A DNA stretch of 64,000 nt, taken from NCBI GenBank assembly GCA_041165405.1, contig JBEANL010000003.1, forward strand, positions 42,822 to 106,821, read 5' to 3'. Below the pieces are notes generated by a model, which saw only the letters and a list, made by a program, of their open reading frames with translations, was not told the DNA's origin and did no database searches. This DNA comes from Methylopumilus sp009926035. Its GTDB lineage: Bacteria > Pseudomonadota > Gammaproteobacteria > Burkholderiales > Methylophilaceae. Positions 26,436 through 35,728 of the stretch are shown in pieces (the first letter of the stretch is position 1; every line of letters begins with the position of its first letter). The position numbers were made by a program, and so were the translations under genes.

Positions 26436-27251
26436 ATGAAATATAGTGTTTTATTTTTCTTAGCATTTCTTGTCACGGGTTGTGCTTCCACTACTTTAAA
26501 AAATCAATCAGGTGTCGATAGAAAACAGCTTTTACTTATGCCCCAATCTATGGTGGCAAGCCTGGCAAGTGATGGCTACCGAGCTGCACTTCAAGAAGCA
26601 AGCAAAAAAAATAAACTTAACGTTGATCCTTTTCAAGTAAATCGCGTTAAAAGAATTAGTAATAGACTCATTGCTAACGCAACTTATTTTAAGCCCGAAG
26701 CTAGCCAGTGGGCTTGGGAAATAAATATTGAAGACAGTAATGAAGTGAATGCTTACTGTATGCCTGGGGGTAAAATCATGGTGTACTCAGGCCTTATTCG
26801 AAAACTAAACGCTACAGATGATGAATTAGCAGCTGTCATAGGGCATGAAATTTCTCATGCTCTTCGTGAACACGGGCGGGAAAGAATGTCGACAGCAGCC
26901 GTTCAACAATTAGGTTTGATTGGTTTTGCTGCATACATCTCTAATACAAATAGTCGAAATAGAGCCAATGCTACAATGCAGGCAGTTTCATTAGGTACTA
27001 CCCTCTTTTTTGCTCTCCCTAATAGCCGTACACAAGAAAGAGAGGCTGATGCTATTGGCCTTGAGCTTGCTGCGAGATCAGGATTTAATCCTTTCGCTTC
27101 AGTCACCTTATGGGAAAAAATGAAACGACAAGATACAAAAAAACCACCTGAATTTTTAAGCACTCATCCATCTGATGACAACCGCATTCGAGAGCTCACA
27201 GATCTTGCTTACAAATTAAAGCCCCTCTATGAATCAAATCGACCACGATAA
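26436..27251 (+). CDS. M48 family zinc metallopeptidase lipoprotein
   Basis: 271 residues. A signal peptide ends in the lipobox FLVTGCAS with Cys16 as lipid anchor; Ser at +3 favours outer-membrane sorting. The M48 zinc motif HEISH with following ALREHGRERMS is near residue 137, and the third ligand Glu is in QEREADAIGLELAARSGF. It resembles E. coli LoiP and YcaL, periplasmic proteases linked to outer-membrane quality control. The context with kup upstream is not informative. Confidence 0.93.
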   Translation: MKYSVLFFLAFLVTGCASTTLKNQSGVDRKQLLLMPQSMVASLASDGYRAALQEASKKNKLNVDPFQVNRVKRISNRLIANATYFKPEASQWAWEINIEDSNEVNAYCMPGGKIMVYSGLIRKLNATDDELAAVIGHEISHALREHGRERMSTAAVQQLGLIGFAAYISNTNSRNRANATMQAVSLGTTLFFALPNSRTQEREADAIGLELAARSGFNPFASVTLWEKMKRQDTKKPPEFLSTHPSDDNRIRELTDLAYKLKPLYESNRPR

Positions 27252-27304
27252 TTACATTAGACTTTAATGTAAAATACTGTTTTAACTTAAAAAAATATAC
27301 TCTC

Positions 27305-28132
27305 ATGGATCAATTAAAATCAATCATCGAAAATGCTTTTGAAATAAGAGCTGAAATCAATCCAAAAAATGCGCCAAAAGAAATTAAAGATACTGTTGAT
27401 GAAGTACTTTATAGTTTAAATAATGGATCACTGCGAGTAGCAACACGCATTAAAGATTCACAAGAATGGGAAACGCATCAATGGATTAAGAAAGCGGTAT
27501 TACTCTCTTTTAGGCTCTACGATAACGAAGTCATGAAGAGTGGTTATACCAATTACTTCGATAAAGTAAATTCAAAATTTGCTAATTTCACTGATGAAGA
27601 TTTTAAAGCAGGCGGTTATCGTGTTGTACCGAATGCTATTGCGAGACGTGGCTCATTTATTGGCAAAAATGTTGTTCTCATGCCTTCATATGTAAATATT
27701 GGAGCTTATGTAGACGAAGGCACAATGGTCGATACATGGGCGACCGTGGGCTCCTGTGCGCAAATTGGTAAAAATGTTCACCTCTCAGGAGGCGTAGGCA
27801 TTGGTGGGGTATTAGAGCCTATTCAAGCTGGTCCAACTATTATTGGTGACAATTGCTTTATTGGTGCACGATCAGAAGTGGTTGAAGGTGTTATCGTTGA
27901 AGATAACGCAGTGATTTCTATGGGGGTCTATATTGGTCAATCTACTAAAATTTATGATCGTGAAACTGGTGAAGTAACATACGGCCGCATCCCCAAAGGC
28001 TCTGTTGTCGTTTCAGGAAACCTGCCTTCGAAAGATGGCTCTTATAGTCTTTACTGTGCAGTGATTGTTAAAAAGGTAGATGAAAAAACACTTGGTAAAG
28101 TAGGCATTAACGAGTTACTTAGAGGTATCTAA
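27305..28132 (+). CDS. dapD: 2,3,4,5-tetrahydropyridine-2,6-dicarboxylate N-succinyltransferase
   Basis: Succinyl-CoA-dependent step of the lysine/diaminopimelate pathway. 275 residues: a helical N-terminal domain and a left-handed beta-helix of hexapeptide repeats (about 100-235, for example GKNVVLMPSYVNIGAYVDEG and GDNCFIGARSEVVEGVIVE in part). The active-site region MVDTWATVGSCAQIG is intact. It forms a unit with the ArsC-like gene and dapE, as in other proteobacteria. Confidence 0.97.
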   Translation: MDQLKSIIENAFEIRAEINPKNAPKEIKDTVDEVLYSLNNGSLRVATRIKDSQEWETHQWIKKAVLLSFRLYDNEVMKSGYTNYFDKVNSKFANFTDEDFKAGGYRVVPNAIARRGSFIGKNVVLMPSYVNIGAYVDEGTMVDTWATVGSCAQIGKNVHLSGGVGIGGVLEPIQAGPTIIGDNCFIGARSEVVEGVIVEDNAVISMGVYIGQSTKIYDRETGEVTYGRIPKGSVVVSGNLPSKDGSYSLYCAVIVKKVDEKTLGKVGINELLRGI

Positions 28133-28135
28133 ATC

Positions 28136-28498
28136 ATGATGGTGGTAGGCATTAAAAATTGCAGTACCGTCAAAAAAGCATTAATTTGGTTTGATAGCCA
28201 TAAAATTAAATATGAATTTTTTGATTTAAAAAAAGAAGCATTAGATGAGGCTACTTTGACTGCATGGTTTAAAACACTACCAAATCATTTAACTTGGGAG
28301 ATGCTCATTAATAAATCTGGCATGACCTGGAGAAATCTGACAGACCAAGAAAAAAAATTGGGAAATAATAAAGAAACTGCTATTCAATTGATTTTAGAAA
28401 AACCAACGGTGATGAAAAGGCCATTGGTAGCAATCGACAAAAAAGTAGTATCGCTTGGATTTAATGAAGCTACATTTAAACAATTATTTAAAAAATAA
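28136..28498 (+). CDS. ArsC/Spx family protein (YffB-like)
   Basis: 120 residues with a thioredoxin-like fold of the ArsC/Spx/YffB type. The N-terminus GIKNCSTVKKALIWFDSH has the single conserved Cys and the following Lys pair of this family; LINKSGMTWRNL and KPTVMKRPLV match later family blocks. Position between dapD and dapE is conserved in many betaproteobacteria and gammaproteobacteria. The function is unproven; an arsenate-reductase activity should not be assumed. Confidence 0.9.
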   Translation: MMVVGIKNCSTVKKALIWFDSHKIKYEFFDLKKEALDEATLTAWFKTLPNHLTWEMLINKSGMTWRNLTDQEKKLGNNKETAIQLILEKPTVMKRPLVAIDKKVVSLGFNEATFKQLFKK

Positions 28499-28500
28499 AA

Positions 28501-29628
28501 ATGACCAGAACACTAGAACTCACTAAGAATTTAATTGCTAGAAAATCTAATACACCTGACGATGCTGGCTGCCAAGATTTGCTTATCAGTCTCTTGGAAC
28601 CCCTGGGTTTTAAATGTGAAAAAATTAAAGTAGGTGATGTAGAAAACTTATACGCGCGAAGAGGTGCCGAAGCACCCTTCTTTGTTTTTGCAGGTCACAC
28701 TGATGTTGTGCCAAGCGGTCCAGTTGACCAATGGATATCCCCTCCTTTTGAACCTACAATTAAAGATGACAAGCTCTATGGTCGAGGCGCTGCGGACATG
28801 AAAACATCTATTGCGGCTTTTATTGTTTCTATTGAAGAATTTTTAAACGAAACTAAAGATTTCAAAGGTTCGATTGGATTAATTATTACTTCCGACGAAG
28901 AAGGTGTTGCAGTGGATGGCACTGTTAAAGTAGTTGAGCTTCTTAAAGAAAGAAATCAAAGAATTGATTTTTGTGTAGTCGGTGAACCTACGTCACATCT
29001 TAAATTCGGTGACATGATTAAAAATGGCCGAAGAGGGTCGCTTTCCGCAAAGCTTACTGTAAAAGGCATTCAAGGTCATATTGCATACCCTCATTTGGTT
29101 AAGAATCCGATTCATATGGTTGCCCCTGCAATCACAGATTTAGTGAATATGTCCTGGGATGAAGGCAATGAGTATTTCCCTAAAACCTCATGGCAAATTT
29201 CAAATATTAAAGGTGGCACAGGTGCTACAAATGTTGTTCCTGGCGAAGTCGATATTCTATTTAATTTTAGATACTCAACAGCAAGCACTGCTGAAAATTT
29301 AAAAGAAAGAGCGCATGCTATTTTAGATAAGCATAAACTTGATTACGTTATTGATTGGGAGTATTCGGGCAATCCTTATTTAACAAAAAAAGGAAAGCTT
29401 GTAGAGATTTTATCAGAAGCGATTAAAGAAACTGTGGGCATCACGCCGGAGCTTTCTACAACGGGCGGCACTTCAGATGGTCGCTTTATTGCGAACATCA
29501 GTGATCAGGTTGTTGAATTTGGTCCACTTAATGCCACAATTCATAAAATAAATGAATGTATTGATTTAAAAGATATCGAGCCACTCAAAGATATCTACAA
29601 ACTGACACTTCATAAGATTCTCACTTGA
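28501..29628 (+). CDS. dapE: Succinyl-diaminopimelate desuccinylase
   Basis: Di-zinc M20 hydrolase that removes succinate from N-succinyl-LL-diaminopimelate, giving the precursor of lysine and meso-DAP for peptidoglycan. 375 residues. Metal and catalytic residues are visible: AGHTDVVP (His, Asp), GRGAADMKTS (Asp), TSDEEG (Glu-Glu pair near 136) and the late TTGGTSDGRF. It runs directly on from the ArsC-like gene and overlaps prmB by 4 bases. Confidence 0.97.
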   Translation: MTRTLELTKNLIARKSNTPDDAGCQDLLISLLEPLGFKCEKIKVGDVENLYARRGAEAPFFVFAGHTDVVPSGPVDQWISPPFEPTIKDDKLYGRGAADMKTSIAAFIVSIEEFLNETKDFKGSIGLIITSDEEGVAVDGTVKVVELLKERNQRIDFCVVGEPTSHLKFGDMIKNGRRGSLSAKLTVKGIQGHIAYPHLVKNPIHMVAPAITDLVNMSWDEGNEYFPKTSWQISNIKGGTGATNVVPGEVDILFNFRYSTASTAENLKERAHAILDKHKLDYVIDWEYSGNPYLTKKGKLVEILSEAIKETVGITPELSTTGGTSDGRFIANISDQVVEFGPLNATIHKINECIDLKDIEPLKDIYKLTLHKILT

Positions 29629-30524
29629 GCCAAGCGCAAATTCTTACTGAGCTTTCTTCAATTCGTGATTGGTTAAGATATGCCGTCAGTCGATTTGAAG
29701 ACTCTGATGTTTTTTTTGGTCATGGCACTTCTAATGCATATGACGAGGCTATTTGGCTTATTTTCGGCTTTCTTCATTTACCTCACGATACGATAGATAA
29801 CTTTTTAGACGCTGACTTAACAGGCAAAGAAAAAAAATATTTATTATTTTTAATTGAAAAAAGAATTAAAGACAAAATCCCAACCGCTTATCTTCTTAAT
29901 GAGGCTTGGCTAAGAGATTATAAGTTTTATGTGGATGAGCGCGTCATTGTTCCTAGGTCTCTAATTGCGGAGTCATTAAGCGAAAATCTTTACCCATGGA
30001 TTGATGATCCTGAAAAAATCTTCAGTGCGCTAGATCTATGCACTGGCAGTGGTTGCTTAGGTATCATGATGGCACATAGCTTCCAGAACGCAATGATTGA
30101 TCTTGTAGATTTATCTGAAAAAGCGTTACAGGTAGCGGAAATCAATATTAATCATTATGGGCTAAATGATCGTACCGAATTAATTCAATCTGATTTATTT
30201 AATGCTTTAAAAGGTAAGAAATATGATCTCATTATTTCGAATCCTCCTTATGTTAATCAAACTTCAGTTGATAGTTTCCCCATGGAATTTTTAAAAGAAC
30301 CAAGTATGGCTTTGGGAAGTGGAGAAGATGGTTTAGATCACACTGTTAGAATTATCAAGGAAGCAAAAAGCTATCTTAACGATGATGGCATATTGATTGT
30401 TGAGATTGGTCACAACAAAGAAGTTTTATTAAATAAATTTCCTAAACTTCAATTTCAATGGCTAGATGTTTCTTTAGGAAATGACTTTGTGTTTATGCTT
30501 CAAAAATCTCAATTACCTAATTAG
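29625..30524 (+). CDS. prmB: Ribosomal protein L3 N5-glutamine methyltransferase
   Basis: SAM-dependent methyltransferase that modifies a Gln of ribosomal protein L3. 299 residues. The catalytic ISNPPYVN motif is near residue 204; the SAM loop LDLCTGSGCLGIMMA is near 139. The length, N-terminal helical part and sequence after NPPY point to PrmB rather than PrmC. The start is TTG 29625, read as TTGA across the dapE stop, so translation is probably by reinitiation. It is convergent with rluB, overlapping by 4 bases. Confidence 0.94.
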   Translation: MSQAQILTELSSIRDWLRYAVSRFEDSDVFFGHGTSNAYDEAIWLIFGFLHLPHDTIDNFLDADLTGKEKKYLLFLIEKRIKDKIPTAYLLNEAWLRDYKFYVDERVIVPRSLIAESLSENLYPWIDDPEKIFSALDLCTGSGCLGIMMAHSFQNAMIDLVDLSEKALQVAEININHYGLNDRTELIQSDLFNALKGKKYDLIISNPPYVNQTSVDSFPMEFLKEPSMALGSGEDGLDHTVRIIKEAKSYLNDDGILIVEIGHNKEVLLNKFPKLQFQWLDVSLGNDFVFMLQKSQLPN

Positions 30525-31495
30525 ATTTTTTTAATGTCAGAGTCACTTCTGATTCTTCTCTTAACTAGTTTTTTTCCAATCTTTTTAATCTTTTTATCTA
30601 GCATAGCTTTTCGATCAAGCTTCACTTTCGGGGCATAAGGTGATGGATGTGCATGTTTTTTTCGCGCTTTAACTTTATTGAGACTTTCATTACGACTGAC
30701 CATCGAAAAAGGCATATCTAGCCATTTTAAAATTTTTTCAACTTCTTTAACTTCAAGCTCTAACATCATACCTCTTTTTACACGAGATGGAAGTGACACG
30801 GGCCCAAATCTGGTTCGAATAAGTCGACTCACCGGTAAATTAAAATGTTCAAACAAACGCCTAACTTCTCGATTTCTACCTTCCATCAATATGACCTGAT
30901 ACCAGCGATTAGCTCCTTCGCCGCCTTGATAACGAATTTCATCAAATTTTGCGAGGCCATCATCTAACTTAACGCCTGATTTTAATTTTGATATTTGCTC
31001 TTCAGTTAACTCGCCAAAGATACGTACGGCATATTCACGTTCAATTTCAAATTTAGGATGCATGAGGCGATTAGCAAGATCCCCTGAAGTGGTAAACATA
31101 AGAAGTCCTGAAGTATTAATATCAAGACGTCCTATCGAAATCCATTTTTCATTTTTAATTCTTGGTAACTTTGAAAATACTGTGGTTCTTTTTTGTGGGT
31201 CACTTACCGAAACAATTTCACCTTCAGGCTTATGGTAGATAAGAATCTTAGGGAATTTTAAATCAAAGAAAAGATGGGTAGTTTTTCCATCAATCTTAAT
31301 GATGTCATGCTCATGAATCAATTGGCCTAAGGTAGCTGCGCTGTCATTTACATGTACACGACCCGCTTCAATATATTTTTCCATCTCTCGCCTGGATCCA
31401 ATGCCAGATTGAGCGAGGAGTTTATGTAGACGCTGAGTTTTTGTTGGGCTCGTTTGCTTGCTGTCTTTAGCTGAATCTTGATCTTGTGAACACAT
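30521..31495 (-). CDS. rluB: 23S rRNA pseudouridine synthase RluB
   Basis: Forms pseudouridine at position 2605 of 23S rRNA. 324 residues: an S4 RNA-binding domain (LHKLLAQSGIGSRREMEKYI, residues about 23-80), the catalytic domain with GRLDINTSGLLMFT holding the nucleophile Asp, and a basic Lys/Arg-rich tail after about 270. RluB versus RluE/RluF is decided by the S4 domain and the scpA-scpB-rluB gene order conserved in proteobacteria. Confidence 0.93.
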   Translation of the reverse strand: MCSQDQDSAKDSKQTSPTKTQRLHKLLAQSGIGSRREMEKYIEAGRVHVNDSAATLGQLIHEHDIIKIDGKTTHLFFDLKFPKILIYHKPEGEIVSVSDPQKRTTVFSKLPRIKNEKWISIGRLDINTSGLLMFTTSGDLANRLMHPKFEIEREYAVRIFGELTEEQISKLKSGVKLDDGLAKFDEIRYQGGEGANRWYQVILMEGRNREVRRLFEHFNLPVSRLIRTRFGPVSLPSRVKRGMMLELEVKEVEKILKWLDMPFSMVSRNESLNKVKARKKHAHPSPYAPKVKLDRKAMLDKKIKKIGKKLVKRRIRSDSDIKKI

Positions 31496-31524
31496 AGGGC
31501 AATTAAGTCTTTAATGACTTAAAG

Positions 31525-32076
31525 TTAGACATTCAAAGGAATTTCATTTTGGAGGAAGCTTTCGATATCAGGAAGCTCGGATAAAGATCTTAAATTAAAA
31601 TCATTTAAAAAATGTTTTGTTGTCGCATATAAGGAAGGCCTCCCAGGAACATCTTTTTGACCAATCACATCAATCCAGTCTCTTTCTTGCAACTGTCTAA
31701 TAGCATTAGGATTAAGTGCAACACCTCTAATTTCTTCAATCTCGCCACGCGTGACTGGCTGTCTATAAGCCACAATCGCCAATACCTCCATTACTGCACG
31801 ACTATATTTAGCTACTTTTTCCGGGCTCAATCTCATGAGATAGCTTGAATATTCATCCCTTGCTTTAAATCGATAACCCGAAGCGACAAGGACTAATTCC
31901 ATAGTGCGGTCTTGCCATTCTGTTTTAAGTTCGTCTAATAACATTCTTAATGTAGATCGCTCAATTTTTTCTGAAAATAATTTTTGCAAATCATCTAAAG
32001 ATAAAGGATTGGCGCTTGTTAGCAATGCTACCTCTAGTATTTGTTTAATTTTCGATATGTTATTTAAATCTGTCAT
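31525..32076 (-). CDS. scpB: Segregation and condensation protein B
   Basis: Winged-helix kleisin-associated subunit of the SMC-ScpA-ScpB condensin. 183 residues. Typical segments are ILEVALLTSANPLSLDDLQKLF near the N-terminus and VLAIVAYRQPVTRGEIEEIRG near residue 95, followed by GRPSLYATTKHFLNDF. It lies 3 bases after scpA and 29 before rluB. smc itself is not in this window. Confidence 0.97.
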   Translation of the reverse strand: MTDLNNISKIKQILEVALLTSANPLSLDDLQKLFSEKIERSTLRMLLDELKTEWQDRTMELVLVASGYRFKARDEYSSYLMRLSPEKVAKYSRAVMEVLAIVAYRQPVTRGEIEEIRGVALNPNAIRQLQERDWIDVIGQKDVPGRPSLYATTKHFLNDFNLRSLSELPDIESFLQNEIPLNV

Positions 32077-32079
32077 GGC

Positions 32080-32871
32080 TTAATTAATCTGTAATTTAAT
32101 GTAGATAGGAGAAAAGCTTTCTTGCTGAGTAATTTTAATGAGTCGCTCTCTTGCTAATTCTAATATAGCTAAAAAACATACAACTAACTTTTGAATTCTA
32201 TCTTCAGCCACATTAAACAATGATGAAAATTCGATAAATTCTTTTTCTTGAAGTTTTCTCAAAATCATTGTCATGTGTTCTCTAACAGAGAGCTCATTTC
32301 GAGCAACCTTATGCGCTTCAAAATGTTTTGCACGATTTAAAATATTTTTCCATGCTGCAAAAATTTCATCAATCGATACATCTGGATAAGTAATTTCTGT
32401 AATTTTTTCAAAATAGGCATTAGCTACGTAAAGATCAACACCTACTTGTGGCATTTGTGTAAGCTTTTCAGAGGCTATCTTGATAAGCTCATATTCCATG
32501 AGTCTGCGAACAAGTTCAGCCCGAGGGTCTTGCTCTGAATCTACTTCAGCTGTTTTTTTAGGTAGCAACATTCTTGATTTAATTTCAATCAAGACGGCAG
32601 ACATAAGTAAATAATCTGCAGCTAACTCAAGTTTAATTTCTTTCATCTTCTCTACATAATCCATATACTGAATTGTTAAATCAGCCATAGGTATATCAAG
32701 AATATCTAAATTATGTTTTCTAATGAGATACAAAAGAAGATCGAGCGGACCTTCAAAAGCTTCCAAATAAATTTCAAGCGCATCGGGGGGAATATAGAGA
32801 TCCTGAGGTAATACCTCAATACTCTCTCCATGAATTTTTCCAATTGCTGTTGTTTGAACTTCTTGATTCAT
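32080..32871 (-). CDS. scpA: Segregation and condensation protein A
   Basis: Kleisin subunit that bridges the SMC heads in the bacterial condensin. 263 residues. The N-terminal kleisin motif FEGPLDLLLYLIRKHNLDI is at about 38-56, with AADYLLMSAVLIEIKSRMLLP following. The C-terminal winged helix lies in the last 80 residues. Its start overlaps the trpS stop by one base. Confidence 0.97.
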   Translation of the reverse strand: MNQEVQTTAIGKIHGESIEVLPQDLYIPPDALEIYLEAFEGPLDLLLYLIRKHNLDILDIPMADLTIQYMDYVEKMKEIKLELAADYLLMSAVLIEIKSRMLLPKKTAEVDSEQDPRAELVRRLMEYELIKIASEKLTQMPQVGVDLYVANAYFEKITEITYPDVSIDEIFAAWKNILNRAKHFEAHKVARNELSVREHMTMILRKLQEKEFIEFSSLFNVAEDRIQKLVVCFLAILELARERLIKITQQESFSPIYIKLQIN

Positions 32872-34070
32872 TAGTAATTTAACCCCATTGCTTCTCTGAC
32901 TTCTCGCATCGTTTCTCTCGCTAATTTTCTTGCTTTTTCACAACCTTCCGCTACGATATTTTTTACAAGATCAGGATCTTCAATATAATGAGATGCTCTT
33001 TCTTGAATAGGTTTCAATTCTTTATTAATCGCTTCAATGACAGGTTGCTTGCACTCAATACATCCTATTTTCGCTTCTTTACATCCCGTTTCGACCCAAG
33101 ACTTTACTTCGTCATTTGAGTAGACTTGATGCAATTGCCATACAGGGCAATGATCTGGATTGCCCGGATCATTTCTTCTGACGCGAGCAGGATCTGTAGG
33201 CATTGTTTTAATTTTTTTCTCAACAGACTCAGGAGGCTCTCTTAAAGCAATTGTATTGTTATAAGACTTAGACATTTTTTGACCATCTAAACCAATCATT
33301 TTTGATGCGGGAGCTAATTTATACTCAGGCTCAACTAAAATCATTTTACCGCCTCCTTCTAAAAAGCCTAACAACCTTTCTTTGTCACCCAAGCTTAAAC
33401 CTTGATGTTCTTCGATTAATACGCGCGCTGAATCTAAAGCTTCCTCGTCGCCATTTTCTTGATACGCTGTTTTCATTTCCATATAGAGACTACTTTTTTT
33501 AGAGCCTAATTTTTTAATTGCTTCTTCAGCTTTTTCAACAAAGCCAGCCTCTTTACCATAGAGATGATTAAAGCGTCTTGCAATCTCACGTGTAAATTCA
33601 ATATGAGGAATTTGATCTTCACCAACAGGCACTTGAGTTGCCTTATAAATTAAAATATCTGCGCTTTGCAATAATGGATAGCCTAAAAATCCGTACGTCG
33701 ACAAATCTTTAGAGGATAATTTTTCCTGCTGATCTTTATAGGTTGGGACTCTCTCTAGCCAGCCCAGTGGTGTAATCATGGATAACAAGGTGTGAAGCTC
33801 AGCGTGTTCAGGAACTTTAGATTGAATAAAGATAGTTGCTGTTGCTGGATCAACACCAGCTGCAAGCCAATCAACCGCCATTTCCCAGACGTTTTCTTCA
33901 ATAATTTCAGGAGAGTCATAGTGTGTCGTGAGTGCATGCCAATCCGCTACGAAGAATAAACATTCGAATTCATGTTGAAGATTGATCCAATTTTTCAACA
34001 CTCCATTGAAGTGACCCAAATGAAGATTACCCGTGGGTCGCATTCCAGATATGACACGTTCAATAGCCAT
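32871..34070 (-). CDS. trpS: Tryptophan-tRNA ligase
   Basis: Charges tRNA-Trp. 399 residues, about 65 longer than E. coli TrpS. The class I signatures are present: GNLHLGHF (HIGH) near residue 14 and KMSKS near 258. The extra length lies mainly in an insertion at about 165-245 (KKSSLYMEMKTAYQENGDEE onward) just before KMSKS, a form common in Betaproteobacteria. The order trpS-scpA-scpB-rluB with the upstream M50 protease is conserved. Confidence 0.96.
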   Translation of the reverse strand: MAIERVISGMRPTGNLHLGHFNGVLKNWINLQHEFECLFFVADWHALTTHYDSPEIIEENVWEMAVDWLAAGVDPATATIFIQSKVPEHAELHTLLSMITPLGWLERVPTYKDQQEKLSSKDLSTYGFLGYPLLQSADILIYKATQVPVGEDQIPHIEFTREIARRFNHLYGKEAGFVEKAEEAIKKLGSKKSSLYMEMKTAYQENGDEEALDSARVLIEEHQGLSLGDKERLLGFLEGGGKMILVEPEYKLAPASKMIGLDGQKMSKSYNNTIALREPPESVEKKIKTMPTDPARVRRNDPGNPDHCPVWQLHQVYSNDEVKSWVETGCKEAKIGCIECKQPVIEAINKELKPIQERASHYIEDPDLVKNIVAEGCEKARKLARETMREVREAMGLNY

Positions 34071-34087
34071 AACCTATACCTTCATCC

Positions 34088-34726
34088 TTATGCAAATATC
34101 CAATAAATTAGACTTTGACTAATTTGGATAAGCGGAAAAATTATTAAATCAAGAATATGAGTCATTAATAAAATAATTAATATTAAAAAACCATATCGTT
34201 CAATTTGTGCATACTTATGAGCGAGATGATTAGGCAGCAAACTCACAGCAATTCTTCCTCCATCTAGCGGGGGTAATGGAATTAAATTTAATACCATTAA
34301 AGATAAATTAATACTAATACCTGCAACTCCCATTTGCTGAATAAATAAAGACATCGATTCCGGAAAGTAGGCACTTCGTCCAAATAAAATCGTCCAAAAG
34401 ATTGCCATAATTAAATTTGAAAAAGGGCCGGCAGCAGCTACCCAAAGCATATCTTTTTTAGGGTGACGCAAATTCATAAAATTAACTGGTACAGGCTTTG
34501 CCCATCCAAATAAAATGCCGCCCAGTAATACAGTTAATGCTGGTAAAACAATGGTGCCAATGGGATCAATATGTCTTAATGGATTAAGACTGATTCTATT
34601 TTGGTTATAAGCAGTCAAATCACCAAAATGCTTCGCAGCATAGCCATGCGCTGCTTCATGAACCGTAATCGCAAAGATAATGGGAAGCGCGTAAACGGTA
34701 ACTTTTTGTATAACAGTTAATTCCAT
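34088..34726 (-). CDS. Site-2 protease family membrane protein (M50)
   Basis: 212 residues with about five hydrophobic helices and no PDZ domain. The zinc motif is HEAAH (ITVHEAAHGYAAKHFGD, near residue 23), and the third ligand Asp lies in LNLIPLPPLDGGRI near 148. It belongs to the compact peptidase M50 group commonly encoded next to trpS. Its substrate is unknown; it is unlikely to be RseP, which is longer and has PDZ domains. Confidence 0.92.
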   Translation of the reverse strand: MELTVIQKVTVYALPIIFAITVHEAAHGYAAKHFGDLTAYNQNRISLNPLRHIDPIGTIVLPALTVLLGGILFGWAKPVPVNFMNLRHPKKDMLWVAAAGPFSNLIMAIFWTILFGRSAYFPESMSLFIQQMGVAGISINLSLMVLNLIPLPPLDGGRIAVSLLPNHLAHKYAQIERYGFLILIILLMTHILDLIIFPLIQISQSLIYWIFA

Positions 34727-34794
34727 ATATAGAATGTCATTCTATGTGAATATTCTTATATTCATTCAAGAAATATGTATTTTTAAGAAAAAAA

Positions 34795-35640
34795 TTAGTT
34801 CAGCAAGGCATTGACTTCATTCCAAGTTTTCCATATCGGAACGCATGTTTTAGGGAGTTTTGGTAATGACCCCATCTCCTTATAAGAAATCCCCGGACCA
34901 TGATAGTCAGAACCAATGGATGCTAGAAATTCAAACTCATCTGCAATTCTTGCAAATTTTAAGGAATCTTCAGTGGTATGGCTTCCTGAAATGACTTCAA
35001 TCCCTTGGCCTCCCAATGCTTTAAATTCATTTAAGAATGCCAAAAGATTATTTTTACCTAAATCATATCGAGCAGGATGAGCGATAGCTGCAATACCGCC
35101 ACTTTCATGAATCCATGTCAGTGCATTTTCTAAAGTGGTCCATGTGTGTTCAATAAAGCCTGGCTTGCCTTTTACGAGATAATTTTTAAATACAGTTCTC
35201 ACATCTTTAGCATGGCCTGTTTCAACTAAAAATCTTGCAAAATGTGTTCGGCCTAGAATGCCTGATTTTGCATATTTTAATGCGCCTTCTAAGCTGCCTT
35301 TGATACCAACTTTATCAAGTGCATGTGCCATTTGTTTAGCTCTTTCAAAGCGCCCTTCTCGGATAGAAGAAAGTCCTTGTAATAAGGTTTTATTTTCTGA
35401 ATCTACATTTAATCCAACAATATGAATCGTACCTCTTTTCCATGTCACTGAAATTTCAACGCCATGAATTAAATGTATGCCCAATAATTTTGCTTCTGAA
35501 GTTGCCTCCTTTAAACCCTCCACATCATCATGATCAGTTAAAGAAAGAACTTTGATACCTTTAGTATGAGCGTGCCGAACAAGAGCAGTTGGGCTTAATA
35601 ATCCATCAGATATAGTAGAATGTGAATGAAGATCAATCAT
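34795..35640 (-). CDS. PHP domain phosphoesterase (RNase AM/YciV/TrpH-like)
   Basis: 281 residues from ATG 35640, giving the classical PHP start MIDLHSHSTISDG; a TTG six codons upstream is possible but would add KHLIP before the domain. Metal-binding motifs seen are HSHS, SLTDHDDV, GVEIS and, late, ASIGSDYHG. E. coli YciV (RNase AM) is a 5'-3' exonuclease that trims 5' ends of rRNAs and attacks 3',5'-bisphosphonucleotides; a similar role is likely. It is divergent from yciB. Confidence 0.9.
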   Translation of the reverse strand: MIDLHSHSTISDGLLSPTALVRHAHTKGIKVLSLTDHDDVEGLKEATSEAKLLGIHLIHGVEISVTWKRGTIHIVGLNVDSENKTLLQGLSSIREGRFERAKQMAHALDKVGIKGSLEGALKYAKSGILGRTHFARFLVETGHAKDVRTVFKNYLVKGKPGFIEHTWTTLENALTWIHESGGIAAIAHPARYDLGKNNLLAFLNEFKALGGQGIEVISGSHTTEDSLKFARIADEFEFLASIGSDYHGPGISYKEMGSLPKLPKTCVPIWKTWNEVNALLN

Positions 35641-35728
35641 GGGTATTAGGTGCTTCAATATGAACTACCATAGTATCAGATAGTCTAGACCAAAGATAAT
35701 TTACAAAAGCCTTGAGGTGATTTTATAA

